Shown: positions 17,517-26,414, counted from the stretch's first letter. The stretch is 64,000 nucleotides of DNA from Paenibacillus agilis (GCF_007786455.1 NZ_VNJK01000001.1:2938673-3002672); one strand, 5' to 3'. Numbers and translations: made by a program. The notes: a model not told the origin generated them from the sequence alone.

Positions 17517-17598
17517 CGAATCTTCCTCCCTAAGCCCATATACAACTATTATATAGGAAACAGGGCTTTATTTCCATTCAATGACATTGCTACTTTCC

Positions 17599-17748
17599 TC
17601 ACAAAAAACAACGGGTAGACCAATATTCAAACTGCTCATACAATGTTCGTTTACTTATGCCTAATGAGTTTGCTAATTCAGCTGTTGTAAACTTCAGCCC
17701 TCTTAGAGCTAACAGCTCCATACAGCATTCAATAACTCTCTTCCGCAT
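17599..17748 (-). pseudogene. Truncated TetR-family regulator (only the DNA-binding helices remain)
   Basis: A 49-codon frame with its own site (TGGAG four bases before the ATG) encodes MRKRVIECCMELLALRGL followed by TTAELANSLGISKRTLYEQF, a clear match to the TetR N-terminal helix-turn-helix. It then ends after EYWSTRCFL. The roughly 140-residue ligand domain is absent, and the next gene on the strand begins 82 bases after the stop codon. So it is either a decayed regulator or a free-standing HTH peptide. It is too short for ordinary gene calling. Confidence 0.75.
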
Positions 17749-17810
17749 CAAACTCCATTCAAACTATAGACGGTTTTATCGAGTAGCTTTTAATTCTTTC
17801 AAATAATGCA

Positions 17811-17856
17811 AAAAGATCGAGTGAAGAGGCTTTTATGCCCCCTCACTCGATCTTTT
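17811..17856 (-). terminator. Terminator of the methyltransferase gene
   Basis: AAAAGATCGAGTGA (17811-17824) pairs perfectly with TCACTCGATCTTTT (17843-17856), with an inner GAGGC/GCCCC extension. T5 follows on the minus strand. Confidence 0.88.
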
Positions 17857-17901
17857 TACTTTCACCGTTAGCGCTTGTCTTATATGCCTACTCACAACTA
17901 A

Positions 17902-18660
17902 TTAAGGCTTGCGAGCAATAACAAGGAATCGATGACATGTTGTATCTACATAGCGTTCCATGACTAGACGCTCATCAAGTTTACGCAATTCTTTTTCATA
18001 CGTAATGACGGAGAAGTCAGGTATTTGCCAACCTGATACAATTTGAAGATAAGCAATAATCGTTCGAATATCATAAAATCTCGTTTTGACCTCAACTTCA
18101 ACCGCTTCTTCAATCGTTAATCCTTCTCGCTTCAAGTTGTTCACTGCTGTGTCCAAATTCCAATCGATAAAGTCTGGGTACGGAGCTCCCAGCCAATCAT
18201 TAAACTCCAAATCATTATGCCCACCAGCCTGCTGTGTGACAAATGTCCCGCCCTTCTTCAGCATTCGTGCAACTTCAGAAGCGTTGAATGAATCATGACG
18301 GTTTATAATCATCTGAAAGTGCTCAGAAGGAAGCGGAATATGCTCGTCGTCGCTAAACGGAACGACTTTTACCCCAAGTGGCCCCAACAACTCTCTTGCC
18401 ACCTCAACGTTTGGTGCATATCCTTCTGTTGCATATGTACATGCTGGCAGCGGTGTGCATTTGCTAAGGAACTCTCCACCGCCTGTCCCCATATCCAGCA
18501 AACTGTCTGCTTGCCGCACCCGGGGCATCACAATATGGGCATAATTCCATGGAAGCGGAAATTCCTGCATTCCCCCGTATTTTGCTAATGTGCTGAAATC
18601 CCAGCCTGTAAAATGATATATAGAATCATCGTTTGTCCAATCGCTTTTCCATCGCTGCAT
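17902..18660 (-). CDS. SAM-dependent methyltransferase (class I)
   Basis: A 252-residue enzyme with a Rossmann-fold methyltransferase core: motif I DSLLDMGTGGGEF (about 52-64), an acidic YATEGYAPN strand 2, and MIINRHDSFN around motif IV, followed by an ARMLKKGG segment. The start is the ATG seven bases after GGAGGG; the open frame begins nine codons earlier. It is a single-gene unit with its own terminator. The methyl acceptor is not evident from the sequence. Confidence 0.85.
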   Translation of the reverse strand: MQRWKSDWTNDDSIYHFTGWDFSTLAKYGGMQEFPLPWNYAHIVMPRVRQADSLLDMGTGGGEFLSKCTPLPACTYATEGYAPNVEVARELLGPLGVKVVPFSDDEHIPLPSEHFQMIINRHDSFNASEVARMLKKGGTFVTQQAGGHNDLEFNDWLGAPYPDFIDWNLDTAVNNLKREGLTIEEAVEVEVKTRFYDIRTIIAYLQIVSGWQIPDFSVITYEKELRKLDERLVMERYVDTTCHRFLVIARKP

Positions 18661-18754
18661 GTCGAATCCCTCCAGTTGAACCCACAATCTCTAGCCTCTA
18701 CGACAGGCGTACATGCACAATATACACTGATTTACATCGTTTTGGCTAGCCCGT

Positions 18755-19357
18755 CTATCCAATCTGTCCTTGATTCATAAAGCGTTCCGATTGTTCCCAA
18801 GCTAATTCTGCCGATCTTCGATTGTACATTGCTGCATGCGGATTCGCAAATCCATGACTGCCTTCAGCTACATACACTTGCACAGTAGGATGCTGCTGCA
18901 CTTTATCTAGCAACGTAGGCACATCAAATGAAGATTCTTGCTGCCCATATATAAGAAGAGAAGGGCATAATGGAACACTATCCACGTAATCTCGAATACG
19001 TGATCCATAGTACGCAATGACACGATCAATATTTCCTCTGGCGCTGCATCGCCATGCGATCGTCGCACCTACACTATATCCGACTAAACAGATTCGCTTG
19101 TATTCATGTCGCATACTCGAAGCAACCTTAAGCACTTCTTCTACTGGACGTTCAAAGCCGATGTTTTGCATAAAGTATTGGTAAGCTTCTTGTTCCTGCT
19201 CTGCTTCGAATGATTCACGATTCAAAAGATTAAGACACATCACATCTGTACCAGAATCATGCCATTGTTTGCATACATGCTCCATATGCCGATTGAGGCC
19301 GTATATTTCATGAAGAACAATGACTAACGTGTTTGACCCTTGTCTTATGGAGAACAA
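18755..19357 (-). CDS. Dienelactone hydrolase-like alpha/beta hydrolase
   Basis: A 200-residue hydrolase. The nucleophile elbow is GYSVGA with Ser95, where true dienelactone hydrolases have Cys; the late His168 is in the family's HGFANP motif, and the acid is likely within YGQQESSFD (about 137-145). The N-terminal VIVLHEIYGLN strand and oxyanion region also match. It starts with TTG seven bases after GGTGG. The substrate is unknown. Confidence 0.8.
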   Translation of the reverse strand: MFSIRQGSNTLVIVLHEIYGLNRHMEHVCKQWHDSGTDVMCLNLLNRESFEAEQEQEAYQYFMQNIGFERPVEEVLKVASSMRHEYKRICLVGYSVGATIAWRCSARGNIDRVIAYYGSRIRDYVDSVPLCPSLLIYGQQESSFDVPTLLDKVQQHPTVQVYVAEGSHGFANPHAAMYNRRSAELAWEQSERFMNQGQIG

Positions 19358-19558
19358 AACAATCCCACCTTTTGCCAGAAAATATTACTCACCATCATAC
19401 TGAATCTGTAATCGATAATCAAGTACATAGTGATTTTTTTCACTATCTAAGGGTGTATTCCCTATTTTTCAAAACCTTAGCTGCTATCGGGGCAAACGAA
19501 CAACCCTTCCACAAGCATCATCCATATATTGTATCATCACTGAAAAGGAGTTGTTGGT

Positions 19559-19873
19559 ATGTCTTCTCGCCATGATTGTTACCCGCAAGTAAAGCCTATC
19601 GTGTGTCCACCTATCAAACACATTAATAACTGTTACCAGCCACAAGTCGTTCCTGTTATTCATCCAGTAGAAATTATTAATAAGGTTCACACTGTACCGA
19701 TCCCGAAACACATCTGGACGTACAACGAAACGACAGTAGGCGGTGCAACATTACCTCCAGGCCCTGGTTTCCCTGGAAATGGCGGCTTCCCTGGCCCTGG
19801 TCCAGGTGTTGGCGGTATTGGAACTGGTTGCAATCCTAATCCATGTTGCGGCTTCAGACGCAAGCGCAGATAA
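19559..19873 (+). CDS. CotD-like spore coat protein with Gly/Pro-rich tail
   Basis: A 104-residue protein. The N-terminal two thirds resemble the CotD family of inner spore coat proteins (short Cys/His/Pro-rich protein with CPPIKHINNCY, VVPVIHPVEIINKVHTVPIPKH). Unusually, residues about 66-90 form a collagen-like Gly-Pro-rich stretch (GPGFPGNGGFPGPGPGVGG), followed by CNPNPCCG and RRKRR. AAAAGGAG precedes the ATG. It would be made in the mother cell during sporulation; I could not find a convincing sigma-K promoter. Confidence 0.8.
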   Translation: MSSRHDCYPQVKPIVCPPIKHINNCYQPQVVPVIHPVEIINKVHTVPIPKHIWTYNETTVGGATLPPGPGFPGNGGFPGPGPGVGGIGTGCNPNPCCGFRRKRR

Positions 19874-19928
19874 TAGCCTCAAATGGATAAGCGTTAAGTG
19901 ATTTACCAACACAACTCGTACCCTTTGC

Positions 19929-19967
19929 AAGCCACAGCAGAGCAGGTTTCCCCTGCTCCTGTGGCTT
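19929..19967. terminator. Terminator between the cotD-like gene and the class B PBP gene
   Basis: AAGCCACAG...GAGCAGG (19929-19946) pairs with CCTGCTCCTGTGGCTT (19952-19967) with a two-base bulge. The T-tracts are short; it lies between convergent genes. Confidence 0.75.
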
Positions 19968-19987
19968 CTATTCATCTATCATCCTAT

Positions 19988-21988
19988 TTATTTATTCAAT
20001 CCATATACCCTATGATATGCATCAAAAATTTCTCTTGCGATCGGAGCTGCGCCGTAACTACCATATCCACCCTCTGGAACGACGACAGCAACGGCCAACT
20101 TCGGCTTGTCTGCAGGTGCGTAAGCAATAAACACCGCATTCTCGACACGCTTGCCACCGTATACGTCCTGCTCAGACGTACCCGTCTTTCTTGCTACTGT
20201 ATAAGGTGCATCTTGGAAGCCCTGTGCGCTTACAGCCAACATGGCATCTTCAATAACGTCCCAATGCGCTTCGTCAAATTCAATCGTGCTAAGCACTTCT
20301 CTACCATAGCGCTTGACTACTTTGTTATTAGCATCAGTAATATGAGATACGAACTGCGGCTTCACCCGCTTGCCGCGATTCGCTAACGTTGCCGTATACT
20401 GAGCGAGCTGCAATGCCGTATATTTACCCTGCTGGCCAAAGGAAGCAAAGGCCAATGATGATTGACCTGACTGCCCTTCCTGCATATAATCGCTGATACC
20501 AGGCGATTCTCCAGGGAAACCGCTCCCTGTTGTCTGCCCTAATCCAAATGCTTTCATATAGTCATCCCATATTTTAAGACCTTTTTCTTTGCCATATCTC
20601 TTATACAGCGGATCTCCAACCTTCTCAATCATGAATGTATTGGAGGATTTCGTTAAAGCTTCTCGCGTATCTACGACACCATTAGCTTTTCTGCTTGCAT
20701 TATGAATCGGGGTTTGCCTACCTTGACGTCCAATATAAGTTACTCCTGTATCAGGATAAGTAGTATTGGGGTAAATAAGCCCTTCCTTAAGCCCTATAAG
20801 AATCGTTAAGGGCTTCATCGTCGACCCCAAATACAAGAGGGAGGAAGGATGACGCCAATTCTCCTTTTTGTCCCCATAGTCTTGGGCAACCTCACGTACT
20901 GTGCCATTTAAATTATTAGATCCCAGCTGTTTAAACTCTTCTTCACTCAGCCCATCCTGATAAATATTCGGATCATATTGAGGGTGGTTCGCCATAGCGA
21001 CTATATTGCCCGTTTCTACTTCCATCGCTACCGCATAAGCGGTAATCGCATTAGGCGCATACTCGTATTTATTGGACGAATTCCGTATTTTTTTCAAATG
21101 ATCAATCATCACTTGCTGGGTATGCTTTTGAATTTCAGGATGGATGGTCATATGGATGTTATGTCCGCGCGCAGGCTTCGTCATTTTTCCCGCACCAATA
21201 ATCCGATTTTGAGCATCGACTGGGTATTCTCGTGCCCCATTCTTTCCTTTTAATGCCCACTCATACATATACTCTAGTCCCGCAACCCCTACTTCTTCAC
21301 TTGCCAAATAATTATTTTTTGTTTCCTCTTCTATAGCCAGCTTTTCATAATAAGGATAGCGTGCAAGATTATTAGAAATACCTTTATATTTCTTCATATG
21401 CCCGACAAGCTGCGGAGCGATTGGACTAGCATCATACTGTCTTATGTTTTCTTCTACTACTTCCAGCATCGGGAATTCATTTCTATGTTCCATAAAATAA
21501 GCCGTTTCTTGTTTTGACAAGTTAGTCTTTAATTGTCTGGGGTAAATACCTAATGTTCGCTTACCCTCAACATCCATGGCATAAATGATTTGCTCCACCG
21601 TCATCGGCTTGCTTTGCTGAATGCCGCTCTTATCGAACGCTGTCTTGATTTTTTTGGCTAGCTCCATGACTTCTTTATCTTTCTCTGATTTATAAGCTTT
21701 CTCCATTCGAAAATACAAAGACTGCGTTGGCAGCGAATAAGCAATCTCTTTTCCAGCAGCATCATAAATTGTCCCACGAATCGAGACGAGGTCGAGCGAC
21801 TTTGTACCGATCTGAACAGCAGCTTTGCTTAATTCAGGACCTTCTATAAACTGTACGACAGCAAGTCGAATAATGAGAATGGAAAAGATAAAAAACATAA
21901 TGAAGAAAAAAATGCTCAATCTAACATTGTTTTTAATGCGTAGAGCTTTAGCCCGCTCTTGAGGATCTGGACTGCTTGATAAGTTCAT
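19988..21988 (-). CDS. Class B penicillin-binding protein (PBP2/PbpA type)
   Basis: A 666-residue bitopic peptidoglycan transpeptidase. It has a short cytoplasmic N-terminus, a membrane anchor (about 23-46), a dimerisation/pedestal domain and a transpeptidase domain with SxxK at Ser389-Lys392 (GSTMKP), SSN at 448-450 and KTGT at 601-604. The set is complete, so it should be active in cross-linking. The segment between anchor and transpeptidase resembles elongation-type PBP2 proteins. The start is the ATG eight bases after AAAGGGAG, six codons inside the longest frame. It is transcribed alone. Confidence 0.9.
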   Translation of the reverse strand: MNLSSSPDPQERAKALRIKNNVRLSIFFFIMFFIFSILIIRLAVVQFIEGPELSKAAVQIGTKSLDLVSIRGTIYDAAGKEIAYSLPTQSLYFRMEKAYKSEKDKEVMELAKKIKTAFDKSGIQQSKPMTVEQIIYAMDVEGKRTLGIYPRQLKTNLSKQETAYFMEHRNEFPMLEVVEENIRQYDASPIAPQLVGHMKKYKGISNNLARYPYYEKLAIEEETKNNYLASEEVGVAGLEYMYEWALKGKNGAREYPVDAQNRIIGAGKMTKPARGHNIHMTIHPEIQKHTQQVMIDHLKKIRNSSNKYEYAPNAITAYAVAMEVETGNIVAMANHPQYDPNIYQDGLSEEEFKQLGSNNLNGTVREVAQDYGDKKENWRHPSSLLYLGSTMKPLTILIGLKEGLIYPNTTYPDTGVTYIGRQGRQTPIHNASRKANGVVDTREALTKSSNTFMIEKVGDPLYKRYGKEKGLKIWDDYMKAFGLGQTTGSGFPGESPGISDYMQEGQSGQSSLAFASFGQQGKYTALQLAQYTATLANRGKRVKPQFVSHITDANNKVVKRYGREVLSTIEFDEAHWDVIEDAMLAVSAQGFQDAPYTVARKTGTSEQDVYGGKRVENAVFIAYAPADKPKLAVAVVVPEGGYGSYGAAPIAREIFDAYHRVYGLNK

Positions 21989-22131
21989 AACGCTCTCCCT
22001 TTCCATACCAAAACTCCGTCAAACGATTACAACCTCATAAATGAATATTCTACCAGATTCTTTTTTAAGTATAAACTTGGAAACTTCCTCTTTCAATCCT
22101 CACGAATCGCTCGGATGATCATGAACAACAA

Positions 22132-22175
22132 CAAAAAAGCCACCCCACTCATCATTTTCGATGAATGGAGCAGCT
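22132..22175 (-). terminator. Probable terminator of the NCS2 permease gene
   Basis: CCACTCATC (22145-22153) pairs with GATGAATGG (22160-22168), with one G-U pair on the minus-strand RNA. The minus strand then runs into a T-tract. Confidence 0.65.
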
Positions 22176-22224
22176 TACTACGAATTAAGCATGTCCAAAA
22201 AATTTTTGAGGCTCTATTTAATTT

Positions 22225-23520
22225 CTAAGCCACATAGCCAATATAGGCGACAAACATAACCGTCAGCACATACATAATCGGATGCACCTCACGGAACTCG
22301 CCTTTCGCTACTTTAATAACCGTATATAAAATGAAACCAAGTGCGATACCCGTCGCCACTCCAAATGTAAGAGGCATTGCCACAATCGTAATGAATGCAG
22401 GAATGACAACATCTAGCTTCTCCCATTTAATGAAGCGAGCTTGCGATGCCATCATCGCACCTACGAGAATAAGGGCTGGTGCCGTAACTTCTGTTGTAAC
22501 GACTGACAAAAGTGGCGAGAAGAACAGCGCCAAGGTGAACAATCCTGCAACAACGACCGAAGTAAATCCGGTACGTCCTCCAGCTGCAATTCCTGCTGAC
22601 GATTCAATGCACGAAGCTGTCGTCGTTGTTCCTACTACCGCACCGAATAACGAAGCTGTTGAATCCGCAACAAGCGCATGACCTGCTTTCGGGATTTGGT
22701 TGTTTTTCATAAACCCAGCTTGCGTCGAAATCGCAATCAACGTACCCGCAGTGTCGAAGAATCCTACAAATAAGAACGTAAAGATGACAACTAACAGCTC
22801 AGGTGTAAATGTAGCTGCCAATTGATTAAATGCCACACCGAACGTCGGTGCCAGGCTCGGGATAGAACCTACGATTTGCTCTGGCATTTCAATAATACCG
22901 AATATCATGCCAACAACAGTAGCAATAACCATTCCGTAGAAAATGCCTCCGTGTACGTTGCGTACAAGCAGAACTACCATGACGATAAAGCCGAACAAGG
23001 CTAACAAAGTGGATGGAGAACCTAAGTTGCCAAGCGTTACATAAGTAGCTTCACTGCTTACGATGATGCCCGCATTTTTCAATCCCATAAAGGCAACAAA
23101 GAATCCTATCCCGCTCGCAATTGCATATTTCAAATCTTCAGGAATGACGTTAATAATTTTTTCGCGGATTTTGATTACACTTAAAATAATAAACAGCACA
23201 CTCGATACGAGTACACCTGTTAATGCCGTTTGCCATGGAATGCCCATGCCGATGACGACAGAATACGTAAAGAACGAGTTCAACCCCATGCTGGAAGCAA
23301 CGCCGATCGGATAGTTTGACAACACACCCATTAGTAGTGAACCGAAAATGGCAGTTAACGCAGTCGCTGTAAATACAGCATCCCTATCCATCCCCGCATC
23401 ACTTAAAATGAGTGGATTGACAACCAAAATGTAAGCCATGGCCAAAAAGGTTGTCACACCTGCCATGATCTCTTTCCGGTACGTCGTCCCTCGTTGTTCG
23501 AACTCAAAAAATGATTTCAT
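22225..23520 (-). CDS. NCS2-family guanine/hypoxanthine permease (PbuG/PbuO type)
   Basis: A 431-residue transporter with about 12-14 membrane segments and the AzgA-type NCS2 signature: QRGTTYRKEIMAGVTTFLAMAYI at the start, ASSMGLNSFF, and FDTAGTLIAIS with acidic-site residues in the middle. The family imports guanine, hypoxanthine or related purines with protons. It is under a guanine-class riboswitch and terminator in the leader, which supports guanine/hypoxanthine as substrate. Confidence 0.92.
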   Translation of the reverse strand: MKSFFEFEQRGTTYRKEIMAGVTTFLAMAYILVVNPLILSDAGMDRDAVFTATALTAIFGSLLMGVLSNYPIGVASSMGLNSFFTYSVVIGMGIPWQTALTGVLVSSVLFIILSVIKIREKIINVIPEDLKYAIASGIGFFVAFMGLKNAGIIVSSEATYVTLGNLGSPSTLLALFGFIVMVVLLVRNVHGGIFYGMVIATVVGMIFGIIEMPEQIVGSIPSLAPTFGVAFNQLAATFTPELLVVIFTFLFVGFFDTAGTLIAISTQAGFMKNNQIPKAGHALVADSTASLFGAVVGTTTTASCIESSAGIAAGGRTGFTSVVVAGLFTLALFFSPLLSVVTTEVTAPALILVGAMMASQARFIKWEKLDVVIPAFITIVAMPLTFGVATGIALGFILYTVIKVAKGEFREVHPIMYVLTVMFVAYIGYVA

Positions 23521-23591
23521 GCTGCGCCTCCTGATGATTGCTATTCTACGATCATGCCCCTCACTACCATTGCTATTCTAAAAAACGGCAT

Positions 23592-23642
23592 AAAAAAAGC
23601 TCTGACCTTCCCATCCTGCGACGGAAATGAGGTCAAAGCTTG
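23592..23642 (-). terminator. Riboswitch-controlled terminator in the permease leader
   Basis: On the minus strand AAGCTTTGACCT and AGGTCAGAGCTT form a 12-bp stem (one G-U pair) followed by TTTTTTT, about 70 bases before the start codon. It is the off-state hairpin of the upstream purine riboswitch. Confidence 0.9.
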
Positions 23643-23733
23643 ATCACCAAGAGATTCAATACAACAATATACACGCTGCCATACAGCCAAACGGTCGTAT
23701 AACGATCGAGATAAATACGGTTTATCGATATCT

Positions 23734-23802
23734 CCTTGTAGCCAAGCTTTTTACGGTAGCATTGTAGAAACGTCCACGCCTTATTCGCGAACTTATACAA
23801 GG
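23734..23802 (-). promoter_or_regulatory. Purine riboswitch, guanine type
   Basis: Read on the minus strand, P1 is CCTTGTA/TACAAGG. P2 is GTTCGCG/CGTGGAC closing the loop AATAAGG, J2/3 is GTTTCTAC, and P3 carries a CCGTAA loop. The junction base that selects the purine is C (GGC before the P1 strand), as in guanine/hypoxanthine aptamers such as xpt; adenine types have U. Its downstream terminator makes it an off switch. A TTGACG -35-like hexamer lies at 23848-23853. Confidence 0.93.
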
Positions 23803-23857
23803 GACTATTAAAATATATTTCTATAGATTATCAGGATGCTTATCTGACGTCAACTGT

Positions 23858-24183
23858 TTATTTAGCCCATAATCTAGTGACTGCAACTAGCTCCTGATCC
23901 TGGAATTCCATTCGATATACATCTGGTTTGGATAGTCGAAGTAAAAAATTTAGATCATATTGCTCATCGTAGTAGCCCATCATCAGCGTCATGACAGCTC
24001 CATGCGTGCCTAAAGCTATTTTCTTTAGGGACTGGAAACAAACACGTCGATCCCTTCTGCTTCTAGTAGTTCTGTTACCCGTGCAGCATCTAACTTTCCT
24101 TTATCCGTTAGCCCTCTCGTTCTCTCATTGCCTTCAGTCTTTGGAGAATCCCCGTGTCTTACGAAGTAAATATACGTTTTCAT
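23858..24183 (-). pseudogene. Histidine phosphatase (phosphoglycerate-mutase-like) gene with internal deletion
   Basis: It starts well (AGGAGG seven bases before ATG) and reads MKTYIYFVRHGDSPKTEG, then ERTRGLTDKGKLDAARVTEL up to FVSSP, containing the catalytic RHG. It then meets a stop near 24026. A few bases on, in another frame, the family's C-terminal part resumes (KKIALGTHGAVMTLMMGYYD...SKPDVYRMEF...RLWAK) with the second catalytic His in GTHG. Roughly 80 residues expected between SSP and THG are missing, so an internal deletion with frame change has inactivated the gene. Confidence 0.85.
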
Positions 24184-24204
24184 AAACAACCTCCTCATTA
24201 AGAT

Positions 24205-24219
24205 TGAGAATCAATTTCA
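24205..24219 (+). promoter_or_regulatory. Fur box upstream of the siderophore permease operon
   Basis: TGAGAATCAATTTCA matches 12 of the 14 defined positions of the 7-1-7 Fur motif TGATAATNATTATCA and abuts the -35 hexamer of the promoter at 24220. Confidence 0.78.
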
Positions 24220-24248
24220 TTGACAGCAATGATCCGACTTTTTACAAT
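24220..24248 (+). promoter_or_regulatory. Sigma-A promoter of the siderophore permease operon
   Basis: TTGACA (24220-24225), a 17-base spacer and TACAAT (24243-24248), near consensus. AAAGGAG lies before the first gene. Confidence 0.85.
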
Positions 24249-24304
24249 TAGAATGTTATCCATAAATTTTGCTAATTTTTTAACTTAATAAAGGAGAATT
24301 TCAT

Positions 24305-25312
24305 ATGAGTATTTTGGCAAGCACACGCTCCAAATGGATCGTCCTCCTGCTAGGTATTGCCTTGCTTGGAGCAGCATCTCTATGCAGCCTATTATTTGGG
24401 CTGGAGCGGTTTACACTAGCAACATTGTGGAATTCCTTCACAGCATTTGATAACTCAAGGGAGCATTTACTCATTCAGACCGTGCGTGTTCCTGCAACGC
24501 TCATCGCGATCACGGTCGGCGCCTCATTCGCTATTGCTGGCGCTATTTTGCAAGCGATGACACGGAATCCATTAGCGGACTCCTCACTATTGGGGATCAA
24601 CTCTGGTTCGTCAATGTTTATCGTTCTAGCCATTAGTGTATTGCAAATCGATATGGGCACACAAGAAGTGATATGGGTATCATTCATAGGAGCTTCCGTC
24701 ATTGCTATCTTTATAATGGCAATCGGTTCAATAGGTTCGGAGGGCAATATGCCTATCCGCATTACACTGGCAGGCTCTGCTGTAACCGCACTCGCTTCGT
24801 CGGTTACTTCCGGAGTCATGGTCTATGACAACTTTACGATGGATCAAGCTTTATTTTGGCTGACAGGTTCCGTATCAGGACGAACGATGGCACATTGGAT
24901 GTCGGTTGCCCCTTATGTTGCAATCGGTCTCATTATAGCACTTGCAATGGCTCGCGCCATTAATGTTATGGCAATGGGTAATGATGTTGCCAAAGGACTC
25001 GGGCAACGCACGTTATTTGTCAAGTTCTGCTGCTTATTTACGGTCATTCTACTTGCCGGCGGCTCGGTCGCTTTGGCTGGCCCTATCGCTTTCATCGGAT
25101 TAATGATTCCACATATGTGCCGTTCTTTAGTAGGACAAGATCATGTTTGGCTGTTCCCCTATTGCGCAATCGCCGGCGCTATTCTATTAATAGGGGCGGA
25201 TACGGTATCCCGCTTCATTCTTGGCGGTGAATATGTGCCTGTAGGGGTAATTACTGCATTCCTTGGTGTACCATTCCTGATTGTAATCGCGAGGAGGAAA
25301 ATACTACGATGA
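24305..25312 (+). CDS. FecCD-family iron-siderophore ABC permease (subunit 1)
   Basis: A 335-residue permease with about nine or ten membrane helices and the BtuC/FecCD pattern (RVPATLIAITVGASFAIAGAI, NPLADSSLLGINSGS, GPIAFIGLMIPH near the ATPase-contact loop, GGEYVPVGVITAFLGVPFLI). It forms the inner-membrane channel with the next gene, which starts four bases before its stop (ATGA overlap). The pair resembles YfiZ/YfhA or FhuB/FhuG types, which import hydroxamate-type ferric siderophores; the exact ligand is uncertain. The Fur box upstream indicates repression by iron. Confidence 0.9.
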   Translation: MSILASTRSKWIVLLLGIALLGAASLCSLLFGLERFTLATLWNSFTAFDNSREHLLIQTVRVPATLIAITVGASFAIAGAILQAMTRNPLADSSLLGINSGSSMFIVLAISVLQIDMGTQEVIWVSFIGASVIAIFIMAIGSIGSEGNMPIRITLAGSAVTALASSVTSGVMVYDNFTMDQALFWLTGSVSGRTMAHWMSVAPYVAIGLIIALAMARAINVMAMGNDVAKGLGQRTLFVKFCCLFTVILLAGGSVALAGPIAFIGLMIPHMCRSLVGQDHVWLFPYCAIAGAILLIGADTVSRFILGGEYVPVGVITAFLGVPFLIVIARRKILR

Positions 25313-26352
25313 AGTATATTACATTGCGTGGAAAGTCTTCCCGCTTCTCATTTCAAATTCATGCTCGCGGGCTAATCATTACGATAATCGCAATGCTCTC
25401 CTTGTTTGTGCTTTCATTGGCTAGCATTTCTTATGGCAGCATGTACATTCCTATGAAAGATGTATTTTCAGTGCTTATATTAGGGGTAGATAATCCCACC
25501 TATGAAATGGTCGTTATGAACCTGCGTCTTCCTCGGCTGCTAATGGCCCTCATGATAGGTGCATCTTTGGGCGTAGCTGGCCTTATGCTTCAAGCGGTCA
25601 TCCGTAACCCGCTTGCTTCTCCAGAATTGTTGGGCGTTAATGGCGGTGGATCTGCTGCTGCTGTTACATTTATAACCCTAACAAGCGGATCGTTGAGCAT
25701 TCATTGGCTGCCGCTCGTGGCTATATCAGGGGCGCTTATTACAGCGATCCTTATTTATTTGTTCGCATGGAAAGATGGAATATCACCTTATCGACTCATC
25801 TTAATCGGGTTAGGTATTTCCACAGCTGCTGGTTCGATCACGATGTATATGCTTGTAGCTGGCCCATCCTTCTTAGCTACGCAGATTATTACTTGGATGA
25901 CAGGCAGTGTATATGGTCTTTCGATGGACTATGTATGGACATTGCTGCCTTGGTTCGTCGTATTTATGAGCTTGTCATTCTTTATGACCCGTCATCTGAA
26001 TGCACAAGTACTAGGTGATGCAACAGCAAGCAGCGTTGGTCAATCCGTTGAGCGCTATCGTCTGCTTATTCTCTTTATTAGTGTTGCACTAGCTGGTTCC
26101 GCAGTCGGCATGTCTGGACCAATTGCCTTTGTAGGCTTAATCGCACCTCATATTGCAAGGAGCTTAATTGGACCGATGCATGGTTGGCTAATTCCGCTCT
26201 CAGCAAGCATTGGCGGCATGTTATTAGTCGGTGCAGATTATATCGGTCGGTTGTTATTTCAGCCTACAGAAATCCCAGCAGGCGTATTTACAGCGGTGCT
26301 CGGAGCTCCATTCTTTATCTATTTGCTGCTTCAAAATCGCAAGCAATTATAA
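25309..26352 (+). CDS. FecCD-family iron-siderophore ABC permease (subunit 2)
   Basis: A 347-residue permease, partner of the preceding one, with the same family landmarks (LRLPRLLMALMIGASLGVAG, NPLASPELLGVNGG, GPIAFVGLIAPHIAR, FQPTEIPAGVFTAVLGAPFFIYLL). It is co-translated through a 4-base overlap. No ATPase gene is present nearby, so the channel must be driven by an ATPase encoded elsewhere, as for several Bacillus systems served by a shared ATPase. Confidence 0.9.
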   Translation: MKYITLRGKSSRFSFQIHARGLIITIIAMLSLFVLSLASISYGSMYIPMKDVFSVLILGVDNPTYEMVVMNLRLPRLLMALMIGASLGVAGLMLQAVIRNPLASPELLGVNGGGSAAAVTFITLTSGSLSIHWLPLVAISGALITAILIYLFAWKDGISPYRLILIGLGISTAAGSITMYMLVAGPSFLATQIITWMTGSVYGLSMDYVWTLLPWFVVFMSLSFFMTRHLNAQVLGDATASSVGQSVERYRLLILFISVALAGSAVGMSGPIAFVGLIAPHIARSLIGPMHGWLIPLSASIGGMLLVGADYIGRLLFQPTEIPAGVFTAVLGAPFFIYLLLQNRKQL

Positions 26353-26370
26353 AAAATTCCAAAAAAATGA

Positions 26371-26399
26371 TTGACAAACTTCCCCAACTTACTTAATAA
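26371..26399 (+). promoter_or_regulatory. Promoter of the siderophore-binding protein gene
   Basis: TTGACA (26371-26376), 17 bases, then TAATAA, a weak -10. It lies between the second permease and the binding protein, next to a perfect Fur box, so the lipoprotein has its own transcript. Confidence 0.65.
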
Positions 26400-26414
26400 T
26401 GAGTAAGAAGATAA

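Noticed and set aside
19380..19558. Sigma-K promoter for the cotD-like gene
   Set aside because: Several CATA sequences occur but none has the full -10 spacing and a matching -35.
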